In this document: positions 35,487-47,400 of the stretch, in pieces
Layout: each line of letters begins with the position of its first letter
How positions within the stretch are numbered: the first letter of the stretch is position 1
DNA from: Melastoma dodecandrum
Taxonomy: Eukaryota; Streptophyta; Magnoliopsida; Myrtales; Melastomataceae
Length of the DNA stretch: 64,000 nt
Direction of reading: 5' to 3'
NCBI GenBank assembly: GCA_029817715.1
Contig: JARUPY010000539.1
Span: forward strand, 6,857,501-6,921,500
The notes under the pieces: model-generated
Databases searched by the model: none
Told to the model about the DNA's origin: nothing
Seen by the model: only the letters and a program-made list of their open reading frames with translations
Position numbers and translations under genes: made by a program

Positions 35487-36000
35487 TGAAGGATCCTGGA
35501 CTCTTACGAGGAAAACTTGAACAAATTAAAACTCTGGAAGCAAATTCACCTTAAATGTGCTGCAATCTCGATCATGCTCCACAATTCCTTGCATGGGCCT
35601 ACCTTCACTTGCAGCCAGCAAACCCATGACATCCAAGTTGGTGAGATTACCAATAGCAGATGGAGGAAGATTAATGATGGAAGTCTCAGCAGCACCAAAA
35701 GTCTTGCTCCAACGACCGAGACCTTGTTTAGCTTGTTCCTTGAGACAAAGGAACTCTGTTAGGAAGGGACCTGCATCTCCTTTATGTTGACAATATTCTC
35801 TGACCTTTGTCCAACCTTTGGATTCGACCAATAAAGCAACATTTTTGTCATCTAGAAAGACCGAGCTCAACTCTCGACCGATGGACGACACCACATAATC
35901 TACTTTGAAAGTGACCTCTTTTCCAATGCATTTCTTCCTTAAATATTCTCTGCTATCCCAAGCGAAAGGCATATCCACACCACCTTTACGGGCCTTTCCT
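35487..36000 (-). pseudogene. captured intronless Tudor-SN (TSN) fragment
   Basis: About 170 codons of a Tudor staphylococcal nuclease protein. Diagnostic text: GGVDMPFAWDSREYLRK, CIGKEVTFKVDY, NLPPSAIGN, MGLLAASEGRPMQGIVE, and LLPEF-stop-FVQVF. In plant TSN genes this stretch is normally split by introns; none is present, so the source was spliced mRNA. It covers the end of the first and the start of the second nuclease-like repeat. One nonsense codon (TAA at 35526-35528, probably CAA originally) lies before the junction with integrase. No catalytic activity can be inferred. Neighbours on both sides are retroelement sequence in the same orientation. Confidence 0.88.
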
Positions 36001-36229
36001 CCAGATACCATCACACGTATATCCTTTTTCATCTGAGTGACAAGTGATGGTCGATCTAAAGCAGCTTCATCAATACCACCCATATCACTCTCCCCGCGTT
36101 AGAAAAGTAAACTCCATTCTGGCGGCTTAGCAATTCTTGTATAGTTATCATATCCATCTTTGCTCTCGTCCAAGAATTCATTGCCACTAAAAAATCCTCT
36201 AATTCTTCCCCCAATTGTATCAAACTCTT
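36001..36229 (-). other. unassigned stretch between gag and the Tudor-SN fragment
   Basis: Contains a TAA in the frame that leads into the Tudor-SN ORF, followed by MGGIDEAALDRPSLVTQMKK. I do not recognise it. It could be element sequence left of the deleted protease/RT region, or more captured host sequence. Confidence 0.4.
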
Positions 36230-36913
36230 TTATGTCTTTCGTCGGAGGATGAAAGGTGTACTTCTTTTCTTCATAAGGGTTGAGATAATCTCCACCGCAT
36301 CGGTGAAAATAACAATATGTGAGTATTCACTATGTGCTATAACATCAGAAACCTCACTTTCACGAGCATCGATCATAATATCCTTATGCCAGTCTTTGAC
36401 TTCCACTTGAGCAATTGACATGACCCTTTCGATGATGACTGACTCCCCTTCGATTGGATACACATCAATAATATTTTCGTCCTCATCAGGATATTCATCA
36501 TAAATAGGCTTTATTTCTTCATCAAACTCTTCTTTAGCCTTCCAGTCTTGATATTCACCGGCGTGCATCTTCTCGCTAAAGTCTGCAACTTCAATTTCGA
36601 TCTCACCATCTTTGAGATCTAGGGCACATCTCTCTTCCAATCCACCTCCTCCTGTGTTGTTTACAGGTTCGGTTTCACGGAAAGGATTGCCTTCGATTGC
36701 ATCAGATTCATCCTTAGTACTACCTTCCGGTATGTCTAAGGGGTTGTGGTTGCCTTCCGGAATCTCCATTCGGGCTTCCACGCGTTCCTGTCGCAGTAGC
36801 AGCAATTCTTGGACTGCTTGCGATAGATCTTCAAGCATACTTCGCATCTCAGCAAGTTCCGTCTGTTGATGTCGAACCCCTCTCTCACGGCCTCTACCAC
36901 GATTAGCCATCAT
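36230..36913 (-). pseudogene. gag fragment of the Tudor-SN-carrying element
   Basis: 228 codons starting MMANRGRGRERG. IEIEVADFSEKMHAGEYQDW resembles the start of chromovirus gag (xxIPDFxGKMxPEEFxDWL), and IKPIYDEYPDEDEN resembles the gag-protease linker. The capsid core between them is missing, so the region has an internal deletion that kept the frame. There is a coiled-coil-like N-terminus (ELAEMRSMLEDLSQAVQELL). No zinc knuckle. Confidence 0.65.
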
Positions 36914-36947
36914 AAAACCCTAAACTCTAACCCTCGAGTAGAACTCA

Positions 36948-36960
36948 GGCTCTGATGCCA
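36948..36960 (-). other. primer-binding site of the Tudor-SN-carrying element
   Basis: On the minus strand TGGCATCAGAGCC follows the 5' LTR by two nucleotides. It matches the initiator tRNA-Met site TGGTATCAGAGCC with one mismatch, as usual in chromoviruses. Confidence 0.75.
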
Positions 36961-36962
36961 AT

Positions 36963-37236
36963 TGATGGAGTAGCGTAGCGGAAATAGGATAAATCACGGA
37001 AAAATGAGGAGAAAACGAATAGGATGAAGGGAACGATAGAAAATTCTAGGGTTTGTAAGAAAACCTCAAGAAATTCTTAAAATCAGATAATAGGTAAAAT
37101 AACAATTGTCCTCCTTAGAAACCCTAAGGCCTTATTTATACTAAAAAAAAGAAATATAACGCGATATTCCCAAAATATCCCTTATTATTTAAAATCTAAT
37201 ATTATTATTATTATTATTATTATTATTATGCTCCTG
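36963..37236 (-). repeat. 5' LTR of the Tudor-SN-carrying element (right-hand copy)
   Basis: Matches 33929-34209 but stops at CTCCTG and lacks the terminal CATCA; host exon ATTCATTTTGGG follows directly. The outer few bases were lost with part of the target duplication. Confidence 0.88.
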
Positions 37237-38544
37237 ATTCATTTTGGGATGACAGTTTCATACTATGGCTTTGTCCGTGATGGTAATTTTGGATGCTCAG
37301 GGTTCTATATATAGAGCAAACTGTGATTACCAACTTGAAGCTGAAGATTAGAAATATCTTTTAATGGTGCCTTCATTTCTTCTCAGTGTTGGAGCTCTCT
37401 GAGAAGTATCAGAAGCGGTTTGGTCCTCTACGTTACTTTGTTACTGGTTTCTTGAAGTCCCTTTGCATGCCTAAATATAGCCACGAAGTGGAATATCTTC
37501 CTGCTCTAAAAGATGAACCGGAAGGAAAACACTCATCTGAAGTGGGGGACATAACGGACTTGTATGCGGACATATTGAGAAGGTCAAGCAAAGAGGGCTT
37601 TCCAGGAGCCTCAAGCCTGTCTAGCATAGATTTTATAATGACCCCCAGCAGGGCGTCTGGTGGTGACCCAGATACGACCGCAAGCAGCACTCGTGCCCTC
37701 ACCGAGCCATCAGCATATGTTCGAGCGTTTGACCCAAAATCCAAGCGTTTGTCGTTGGGGCGAAGCAATGTAACAGCTGAGCCTGAAGTTATTCATCCCC
37801 AGCTTCCTCTGTCAACAACCCCGAATTGGCCAAGGACGAGGTCAAAGTCAAGGACAGATAGAGGTTGGACCGGAACGCATGCCTCTCAAAATCGTCAGTG
37901 AGGCAATGCCGGGATGAACGATAAAGAGGACATATCATCGACAGTGTCCGATCCTGGTCCGATATGGGATGCTGAACCGCAGTGGGAAGTGGAGAATCCG
38001 ATTGAACTGCCCGGACCCTCTGACGACCAGGAAGCAGATACAAAGAGGGAATTATTCTCGAGGTTCGAGGAGAAGTGGGAGGTCACCAAGGGGGAGTTTC
38101 TTGGCGTATTGTTATGTAATGTAATCACGATTGTAGGACCGTTCAGAGCTCTCAGGTGGTGGCACCAAAAGCGGAACACGACGGCGGTACCCTGGATCTA
38201 ATCTTGGTACGTGGTAGTGGGAGATGGAGACTGCTAAAGTTCTTCACGTGCCTTCAAATCGGTCGGCACCTCGAACTGCCTTACATCGATTACATTAAGG
38301 TACCGTAAATCTCTCCCGCCGTAGTTCTTTCCTGGCCTGGAAGATGCAAGGGTTTTCAATCAAGCATCGTGTTACGTGCAGGTGAAGTCGGTTAAGATCA
38401 AAGCCGGAGGGGCGGAAACAAACGCACAACAGCAGCGGGATCGACGGGGAATTGTTCCCAGTAAACGAACAGGTCATATCTTCCTTGCTTCCCGAGCAGT
38501 GCAGACTAACAAAAAGGTTCCCGAGTCCTCGGGTATTCAACTAG

Positions 38545-40386
38545 TTCGGGTTTCTTTTCCAACTGCCCGTGGAATTCTTTGTTTATTAGGAATTGCTAGT
38601 TCTTGGCTTCGGTCTTTGTGGAAATAGCTTTCTTTCGGCGTATGCTCTCCTCTTCTCTCCTCCCAGATCCTTGTGAATCCTTCGTCTTGCCTTGCCTTGC
38701 CGCGCGGCATTTGCTTTCGCCGTGCCGGGCGGACCGTGTTTCCCCCAAGACCTGCAAGAGTCGGTCGTTATTTGATTCTTAGATGCATGTCTTCTGGGGT
38801 TGATTGATCTCTCATTTGGTAAGTAGCCGAGTGAGGTTTTTCTTTTCTTTTTTGCATATGGATGGATGTAATGTTTGTCCCCCATTGTTGGTTTTAAACC
38901 TTGATATACATTCATACCTACGTACATATATACCCATCGACCAAAGCTGTAGCGGAACTCGAATGGAAGCCTTCGTTACTCTCGTGACACGCGAGAACTG
39001 ATTAATATGCTCGAACGAGTGGACTCACATTGAGCCCATTTCTTCTTATGCACCTCTTCATGATGGATTTATTATCGTTACTGTTATATCCATTGGCAGG
39101 TAAGAAGGGCTTCAAAATGATGAACTCGAACTTAATTCCAAATTCTAGAAAAAGCAAAAAGGTGGTGGTGATGTCCAATCCATCCCAAAGGCAAGCAGTA
39201 AAAGAAACATTAAAAAGCAACCATGTTTATATTCTGATTTCCTCCCGACAGGCACACCATTCGATGTAAAAATTCGGCCGACCATTACTTGAAACAAATT
39301 CCCCAAGATGTATCCAATCAATCAACATCATGTCATTTCTTAACTTTGGGTTGTTTTCCAGTAATTTGTCTGCTTACGAAGTCAGACGATGGATCTCCTC
39401 ACTCCCCTCTCTTCTCTTACCAATAATCTCCACGTTCATCGTACAACTTAAATGTAATAACAATAATAATAATAATGACACAAGCTTAAGAAAAAGGATC
39501 GGATGCACATTCGCTCCCAAATATGGCACCGGCACATACTGAGATTTCCTTATATGTATATACCCTAATCCGGGAGAAAGGGAGATCGATTTGGTCCATC
39601 CCAGAGTCAAGTCGTACATCGTCGTCGCGAGATCTTCGCGCTCAGTACGATTATATATAGGTAACGGGTGGTGATTGTGGTGGTGCCAGAAGGGAATGGA
39701 AATCCACGGTGGGCATCTTTTTGATAGTGAAAAGAGAGTGAGCGAGCGAGGGAGGCAGGCACTTGGGGCCACACCTTCAAAGAGGATGTTTTGATCTTCA
39801 TTCCATTTTCTTGCAACACCCCCCGCCCACTTCTCCCCTTTCTAATGATCATCGACCAAACGAGGAAATTATTGCATTGCATCGTTTACATGGATCCCCT
39901 CGACACCACCACTGTCTTGCCAAATTATTAATTATTATTTCGGACAGGTGTGGACCACGAATAGGTTGGTCTTGTTCGTATTCCTCCCTCGTTTCTTTTT
40001 TAACGTGGCTTACTTCTCGCTTTAAATTTTCAAAAGTATCCCGCTGGTACGGGCAATGACTCTTGCTATTTGGAAAGGAAAAGTTTGGGTGCTGCTAGAA
40101 GTAGTAAACTGATTTTAGGCCAGTCGAAACTTAATTTTGTCCAATATACAACTAAAGGGTCATTCCAATCCAAAAACAAAGATCGGTAGACGAGGGTCGA
40201 GAGACGAAAACTGGTAATCGACGATCTAAGAAAGAGAGTTGATTTTCATGACATCAAAGGACGAAAGAATGATGATCAAGGATCGCTATTAGAAAGTTTA
40301 TAGTTGAAGGTTGAAGATCAAAGTTGAAAGAAGTTCAAGTTATTCTAGTCGAAGAAGCAAATGGAAAGTTCTTATAAAGAGAGGAG
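38545..40386. other. intergenic region downstream of the LCBK1-like pseudogene
   Basis: 1.8 kb with no supported gene. The first few hundred bases are probably the former 3' UTR. Reading frames around 39374-39882 overlap on both strands and resemble nothing known. Short AAT and purine-rich microsatellites occur near 39458-39480. Confidence 0.4.
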
Positions 40387-40830
40387 ATATTTGTTTAAAT
40401 GACAATTCAGATTCATGATCAACTGAAGACGTAGAAGGTTGGCTTAAAGGCAGAAGTTAAGAACATATGATGATGATGATGATGGTCATGCGGACTAGCG
40501 ACGGTTTCTTCCTTAGAAGAAGTTGTAGTCTCATTAGAATTAGACATGTGTTGTTAGCCGTTATTAGTTCTGTAGTTGTATAAATAGGGACATTGTCTAA
40601 GATTTGATTGTCAACTATGCTTTTCTTTTCCTTGTCGGCGCTATTGTTGTTGTTTACTCCATCCGTTTGTAAACTCAGTCCGCATCAATGGAAGTAAGAG
40701 CATCATTTTCATTTCTTTCTCAATTGTTCTCTCCTTCGTTGTTTGTTCTTATGTTTTACAGTGACCGTGTGACTTTTCGAATCCATCTTTCATGCGGCGG
40801 AGATCGTGACATGTATTTTTTTGTAAACAC
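40387..40830 (+). repeat. dispersed repeat copy A (LTR-like)
   Basis: About 445 bp resembling 54455-54910 in the same orientation. Shared text includes GAAGACGTAGAAGGTT, GATGGTCATGC, a TATA-like TATAAATAGGG and TGCTTTTCTTTTCCTTGTC. A TATA box followed by a T-rich tract suggests the promoter part of an LTR. Termini and coding partner were not found. Confidence 0.5.
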
Positions 40831-41592
40831 GTTCTTAAATATTATGATGGGAGTCGAAACGCTGTTCTCTATGAAATCGCGAGATGTCTAAGAGTAACAC
40901 ACGTAGTTCTGCATTTTCAGATGATGTGCATCCTGGGAATGAGGATTTGACGCCAACTCGGCGACAAATCGCTTTGATCCTACCAATGTCCATCCGCAAG
41001 CAAGGGCAAGAAACTGCCATGAACGTGGAGATAACTCCTCTTGTAGAAATGGCAATTCCTCAAGTCCAGACTGAAAACTTCGCTTTGGACTTGTATCTGA
41101 GACTAGAGGAGCAGTTTCACAATATTCAGAAGGACTAATGAAAAGATCGACACCCCGATAACGTGTGGAATACGATTGTAACGAAATTTTTAGCAAGTCA
41201 ACTTTCACCGGAAGCAAAAAGTCCAACTCATACTTTCGACTCGACCATCTCAAGTCAACTACACCCCATCATGGTCTCTACTTCTGCATTGATCTATGTA
41301 CCTGAAAAAAATGTCACCGAACATGGTTAACGAATAATTCTTCAAGTACGTCCCATCCTGTGCGCACACACATTACGAAACATATACTCATTCTAAAGTG
41401 TATAATTTCGAAAAGCATTCATGTATCGATTCCACAATCACAATCGGACACGTGTCGCCAGGCCATTCTCATTGACTTTGGTACAAATTCATGTGAATTC
41501 AAATACACATGCGCACAAATACATACGAATACAAATATAAATGCGCATCCCACAAGCTACATATAATTGAATATAAATAGGAATTTATTAAC

Positions 41593-41712
41593 GGGTGCCT
41601 TAAGGGCACTAGTTAAGAAGGATTAAATATGCATTGATAATGGTGATTTTGCATTTGTTACGTCTTGATTGTTGCAATCTTTTTTTAGTTAAACGTTGAA
41701 ATTATAAATTAT
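41593..41712 (+). mobile_element. small inverted-repeat element split by E3, left part
   Basis: TTAACGGGTGCC...GGGCACTAGTTAA at about 41591-41620 is matched in reverse complement at about 52644-52672 on the far side of E3. Removing E3 and one ATTAT leaves an element of about 190 bp, MITE-like in size. Each terminus is itself nearly palindromic. Its own target duplication was not identified. Confidence 0.55.
41708..41712 (+). other. target-site duplication of E3 (left), ATTAT
   Basis: ATTAT directly before the 5' LTR is repeated at 52597-52601 directly after the 3' LTR. Confidence 0.93.
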
Positions 41713-42955
41713 TGATAACTCTACGAAAGTAGAGTTAAATGATCACATTTGTGCCTTGATTTGAGTTAGTTCCGTCGTTTTAAGTGTTTAGATCTGAGGT
41801 TTCGAGTTGAATTGCGTTACCTCACGTCCGTTATTGTTCGTGTAGGAAATTGGAGATGAAATGAGGAACAACGAAGAGAGGAAGGAAGAGTTGTGAGAAG
41901 GAAGCGAGGAGTACTACCACAGAGACTTCCGCAGCTGCGGAAGATTTCCTCGCAGCTACGGAGAAGCTGAAGGGAGCGGACCACAGAGACTTACGCAGCT
42001 GCGGCCGTCAACCTCGCAGCTGCGGAGGACAAGAAGATCCCCTCCGAATTTTTTTAGTTTCTTTATTTTTATTTAGGTCCTTTAGTTTATTCCCTAGTAT
42101 AAATACTCAAACTTAAGGCTTGCTAGGGTAAAAAGGTGGGGGGAATTGGCGTTGTCTCGTGACAGGAGATTTGTGCCGACGAAGAATTGCAAATTCTTTT
42201 CCCTTTGCTTTTAGATTTCAATTATGCTTTCATCTTTGTCCTGGTTTTCGTGTTGCATCGCTATGAACTAATTTCTTTGTTCTAGGATGATGATGGAACC
42301 TCGTGTTTTTTTGTAATTGTTGAACCTTTCTTTATTATGATTTGAATTTCCGTTGGTTGTTTATCCGATTCCGTGTTTAATGCGTATTAGCAGCCTGATC
42401 AACTGTTGATATTGATTTGATCGCCTTGGGAGACTCGAGAGGGTAGTCTAGGTCAGGTCGGGATTAGGATAACCTAAGGAACCTTCGAATCGAGAGACCG
42501 GGTTTTAGTGTGAGAGTAGAAATACCGTGCACCTTAGGAAATCAAAGTAGGGTTAAATCGTAAAGGGCCTCCACTAGTTCTTTGCCTAGACATAGAGTAG
42601 AGATACATGGGGGCACGTTCCTGGATATCTGAGAGGGTTATGGGGAGAGATTAGCGGCCTACAGTTAACAACCGGTGAAATTCAATAGTAATAAGAAGAG
42701 GGGATATGAGAGCTTAAATCACGAGGGGAAATCAGTAGTCCTAGATCTTTCATTCTTATTGATAATTCGATTCACGTTGCTGTTAGTTTAATTTCTCATC
42801 ACTTGATTTGTTCACTTGACCTTGAATTTAGTTATCGAATTTGACGTTACAAGACTTAATTGATACTGTTCTCTGTGGGATCGACCCTTGCTTGCCCTTA
42901 CTGCTTAGTTTGCGTGAACAAGGATTTATTTTTGTTGCGTTGACGACGCGCATCA
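41713..42955 (+). repeat. 5' LTR of E3
   Basis: 1243 bp, TGATAACTC...CGCGCATCA. It holds two pairs of the CGCAGCTGCGG motif (about 41930-42030), the same motif as E3's internal array. Confidence 0.96.
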
Positions 42956-42960
42956 AATTT

Positions 42961-42978
42961 TGGCGCCGTTGCCGGGGA
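42961..42978 (+). other. primer-binding site of E3 (tRNA-Asp)
   Basis: TGGCGCCGTTGCCGGGGA, 5 nt after the 5' LTR, is the exact complement of the plant tRNA-Asp(GUC) 3' end (UCCCCGGCAACGGCGCCA). Confidence 0.93.
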
Positions 42979-43066
42979 ACCAGTTTTCGTTTAGTTGTCT
43001 TTTACCTCTATTTTCGATAACTGTTTGACGTTCAAGTTTTTGTTTTCTCTTATTATATTTCAGTTT

Positions 43067-44428
43067 ATGCTACGGAGTCAAGGAGCTAATTTGACTCCAT
43101 TGGACCCAGAAATCGAGCGCACCTTTCGGCAGAGGTTGAGAGCACAGCGAGCAGCTATGGCCGACGAGGGAAACAGAAATCAGATCGACGGAAACCTAGT
43201 CCCGATAGAAGAGTGTGGAGGGGGACCAGATGTCGATAACAGGCCGATGATGGACTTCACATCGGCCAGAACTTATGCTCACCGGTCATGCATAGCACCA
43301 CCACCCATCGCAGCTCGTGATTACGAGATCAAGACATCGGTGATGCAGATGATTCAGAATACAGTTCAGTTCAGAGGAACACCGATGGAGGATCCGCACG
43401 AGCATCTGAGTAAGTTTCTCAGCGTATGCGACACTTTCAGACAGAACGGAGTGTCCCAAGATGCAGTCAGGCTGAAGCTGTTCACATTCTCCCTAAAGGA
43501 CAAGACCTGGGCGTGGTTCAATTCACTCCCAGTGAATTCAATATCGACTTGGGCACAGATGGAGGAGGCCTTCCTGGATCAGTATTATCCTCCCTCGAAG
43601 ATATCTCAGATGAGGAACGAGATTACCACGTTCCGACAGGACAGCGATGAAACTTTCGTGGAGGCATGGGAGCGATTCAAGAATCTACTGATACAGTGCC
43701 CATATCATGATCTGCCTGGATGGAGACAGCTTGAGGCATTCTATAATGGACTCACGGACTCGTCCAGGAAGGACGTAAATTTGGCATCTGGAGGATCCTT
43801 TTTGAGGAAGTCCTATGTGGAAGGACTGGAGCTCCTTGAGACGATGAGGAAGACTTGTCTGCCGAACCAGTATTCGGATCGTATGAACAGAAGGAAGCCG
43901 CAGGGCGTCTTTGAATTGGATACCTTAACCTCAATTCAGGCACAACTGGCCGCTCTCACTAAGAAATTTGAGGCAACGAACGTTAGTTCGGTTCAGAGCA
44001 ACCAGCAGGGTTGTCAGATTTGCGGAGGAGCGCATCTTACAGATCAGTGCACCATGAGCATAGAGGAAGCCAACTTTGTTGGAAACCAGCGCAACAACCC
44101 GTACTCGAATACATATAACCCAGGGTGGAGGAATCACCCGAACTTTTCCTGGAGAGCACAGGCACCTCCGCCTGGTATGTCTAGACCACCAGCACCAGCG
44201 CCTCAGTATCAGCAAGCACAAGCGGAAGCCTCGGAAAAGAAGCCGAGCCTAGAAGAGATGATGCTCAAGTACATGGCGAATCAAGACGCCTTGATGAAGA
44301 ACCAAGCAGCGTCGATTCGGAACCTGGAGAACCAGGTTAGCCAGCTGGCTCAGGCGGTGATTCGAGAGACTATGGGACTCTCCCGAGCAATACAGAAACT
44401 AATCCAAGGGAGCAAGCCAAAGCCATGA
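43067..44428 (+). pseudogene. E3 gag
   Basis: The ATG at 43067 (MLRSQGANL, after a splice-acceptor-like TTTCAG) opens about 450 codons. The core has HLSKFLSVCDTFRQNG, LKDKTWAWFNSLP, FLDQYYPPSKIS and VEAWERFKNLLIQCPYHD. A zinc-knuckle variant C-x2-C-x3-H-x4-C (CQICGGAHLTDQC) is present, followed by NNPYSNTYNPGWRNHPNFSW. Near 44375 a one-base loss moves the frame; homology to E2 (LPSNTE, MTLRNG) continues in the pol frame, and the gag frame stops at 44428. The original was probably a single gag-pol ORF. Confidence 0.9.
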
Positions 44429-47400
44429 CTCTTAGGAACGGCCGGCCACTTGAGGCAGAGGAAGCCGATGCTAAGAAAGGGAGCAGTGGATCCAGTCCAG
44501 TGGAGACAACTAGTAAGAAATCTCAGACTAGTCCATTAAATTCTAACTTGGACTTGCCGCAGGACAAAGGAAAAAAAAAGATGGAGGAAGAGAGGAAGAA
44601 ACCAGAAATCGACATCTTGAAGCTTCCGTTCCCATAGAGAGCCCGAAAGCAAAACGAGGATGCTCAATTCCGTAAGTTCCTCGATGTATTTAAAAAGTTA
44701 CACATTAACATCCCTTTTGCAGAAGCTTTGGAGCAGATGCCTAGTTACGTCAAGTTCATGAAGGACGTACTCTCGAAGAAACGGAGGTTGGGCAATTTTG
44801 AGACAGTTACACTTACCGAGGAGTGTAGCGCCATCCTCCAGAAGAAGAAACCACCGAAGCTCAAGGACCCAGGTAGCTTCACGATCCCGTGCACAATTGG
44901 AACGGCATTCTCAGGTAAGGCTCTTTGTGACCTTGGGGCGAGCATAAATCTGATGCCTTTTTCGGTGCATAAAGAGCTAGGTTTGGGGGAGGTAAGACCT
45001 ACATCTGTGTCCCTTCAGTTAGCTGATAGATCCATTACGTACCCGAAAGGGATTATTGAGGATGTTCTTGTTAAAGTAGATAAATTTATTTTTCCGGCTG
45101 ACTTTCTGGTGTTAGACTTTGAGGAGGACAAGGAGATTCCTATCATCTTTGGTCGTCCGTTTTTAGCCACAGGAAGGGCATTGATCGATGTGCAGAAGGG
45201 AGAGTTGACAATCCGTGTCAACGATCAGGAAGTCACATTTAACGTTTATAAATCTGTTAAATGGCCTTCTGAAAATTCTGATTGTTTCCGGATGGATGTT
45301 GTTGATAGATGCATTTCCAAGTTTTCCCCTCTTGGTGACGAAGGTACCTCGGATGATGAAGGAGAGAAGACCGACCCCGATTGTGACACCCAGGAAGCCC
45401 TAGCGTTATTCACACGAAGGATTCAACAATTTGACACGCTAGAGCGGCCATTGAACCCGATGCGACCTTCAATTGAGGAACCCCCCACTTTAGAGCTCAA
45501 GCAACTCCCGGATCATCTCAGGTATGCGTACCTCGGACCATCAAATACTTTACCTGTGATTATTTCTGCCAGTCTTACAGGAGAAGAGGAGGAGGAATTG
45601 CTTGAGATCCTCAAGGCACACAAGAAGGCATTGGGATGGACTATAGCGGATATTCGAGGAATCAGTCCGTCAGTGTGTATGCACAAGATTTTGCTTGAGG
45701 ATGATCATAAGGTCTCAGTCGAGGCTCAGAGGCGACTCAACCCGAACATGAAGGAAGTGGTGAAGAAAGAGATCATCAAGTGGCTAGATGCAGGTATTAT
45801 TTACCCGATCTCTGACAGTTCTTGGGTTAGCCCTGTGCAGTGCGTCCCAAAGAAAGGAGGGATGACGGTGGTCAAGAACGAGAAGAATGAATTGATTCCG
45901 ACTCGTACTGTAACCGGGTGGAGAGTTTGCATGGATTACCGCAAACCGAACAAGGCTACCAGGAAAGACCATTTTCCTCTACCCTTTATTGATCAGATGC
46001 TTGATCGATTGGCGGGTAAGGATTTATATTGCTTCTTGGACGGATACTCCGGATACAATCAAATTTTGATTGCCCCGAAGGACCAAGAAAAGACGACGTT
46101 CACATGCCCATACGGTACCTTTGCGTTTCGCCGCATGCCGTTTGGATTGTGTAATGCACCTGCGACTTTTCAACGATGCATGATGGCCATATTCTCTGAT
46201 ATGATTGAAAATGGTTTGGAGGTCTTCATGGATGATTTTTCTGTTTTTGGTGCATCGTATGCGGAATGCCTGTCGAACCTCACTAAGGTTCTAAAACGTT
46301 GTGAGGATACTAACCTAATCCTGAAATGGGAGAAATGCCAGTTTATGGTTCGTGATGGCATTGTTTTAGGTCACCGGATCTCCAGCAAGGGCATTGAAGT
46401 AGACCAGACAAAGATAGAGACGATTGAGAAGTTACCCCCACCCTCTTCCGTGAAAGGGATTCGGAGCTTCCTCGGACATGCCGGCTTCTACCGGAGGTTC
46501 ATCAAGGACTTCTCCAAGATCACGAAGCCACTGTGCAATTTGTTGGAGAAGGATGTTCCCTTTGTATTCGATGCTGAGTGCCTTTTTGCTTTTACTGAAC
46601 TTAAGAAGAGGTTAATATCTGCCCCCATAGTCATAGCACCTGATTGGAATTTGCCCTTTGAGTTGATGTGTGATGCTAGCGACTATGCGGTAGGAGCCGC
46701 ATTAGGCCAAAGGGTAGATAAGATTTTTCGGGTTATATAATATGCCAGCAGGACCTTAGATGATGCCCTGGTTAATTACACCACGACTGAGAAAGAATTG
46801 TTAGCCGTCGTGTTTGCATTCGATAAATTTCGCAGTTATCTGGTGGGATCTAAGATAATAGTGTTTACGGATCACTCAGCGATCAAATACTTGATTGAGA
46901 AAAAGGACGCTAAGCCTAGGTTGATTCGTTGGGTGCTCTTATTACAAGAATTTGATTTAGAGATCCGAGATAGAAAAGGGACTGAAAATCAGATAGCAGA
47001 TCACTTGTCTAGGTTAGAAAACGAAAATGTGATTCAAGACAAGGTTTGCATCAATGAGTTCTTTCCTGATGAGTGTTTGCTGTCTGTTGATGTAAGCGTG
47101 CCTTGGTATGCTGATTTTGTAAACTTCATTGTGTCGGAATTTATTCCTGAGGATTTCAATGCACACAAGCGGAAACGGTTTCTTCATGACGTTCGTCACT
47201 ACTTTTGGGACGAACCATTTCTGTTTAAAATGTGTGCAGATCAGGTGATCAGGAGATGTGTGCCGGAATCTGAAATCATGGACATACTAGCCCATTGCCA
47301 CACATCCCCCTACGGAGGACACTTTGGAGGAGATAGAACAGCCGCAAAAGTTCTCCAGTCAGGTTTCGACTGGCCGACTATTTTCAAGGATGCTTATCAG

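Larger units (their letters stand above)
33929..37236 (-). mobile_element. short chromovirus-like Ty3/gypsy element carrying a Tudor-SN gene fragment
   Basis: 3308 bp, minus-oriented, inserted in exon 6 of the LCBK1-like gene. Direct LTRs of about 281 bp (33929-34209) and 274 bp (36963-37236) differ at roughly ten sites. A primer site matching initiator tRNA-Met sits at 36948-36960. Order on the minus strand: LTR, gag fragment, unidentified stretch, Tudor-SN fragment, integrase, chromodomain, polypurine-like CCCGAGGAGAT, LTR. Protease, reverse transcriptase and RNase H are absent, so it needed enzymes from another element to move. Confidence 0.92.
31448..38544 (+). pseudogene. LCBK1-like sphingoid long-chain base kinase, decayed and interrupted
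   Basis: Homologous to plant LCBK1, which phosphorylates long-chain sphingoid bases. Eight exons are still visible: 31448-31926, 32082-32456, 32912-33005, 33112-33149, 33550-33697, 33872-33928 continued at 37237-37282, 37387-38299, 38382-38544. The splice sites are intact, so this was an ordinary gene and not a processed copy. Kinase motifs remain (MLVILNPRSGRGRS, CVGGDGIVNEVLNGLLTR). Lesions: frameshift near 31660, TAG at 31786, TAA at 32214, frameshift near 33585, TGA at 37899, frameshifts near 38120 and 38425. The usual PAGSDN reads PACSDN. Exon 6 is split by a 3.3-kb retroelement. Later text (SRKDFLF, ELPGPSDD, VKSVKIKAGG) confirms the family. An intact paralogue presumably exists elsewhere. 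Confidence 0.92.

Noticed and set aside
40884..41138. 84-codon ORF after repeat copy A, possibly gag
   Set aside because: Position after an LTR-like block is suggestive, but no gag core motif is visible.
42961..42978. possible tRNA-Asp gene fragment
   Set aside because: Only the 18-nt 3' complement is present, directly after an LTR; it is a primer-binding site and not a tRNA gene.
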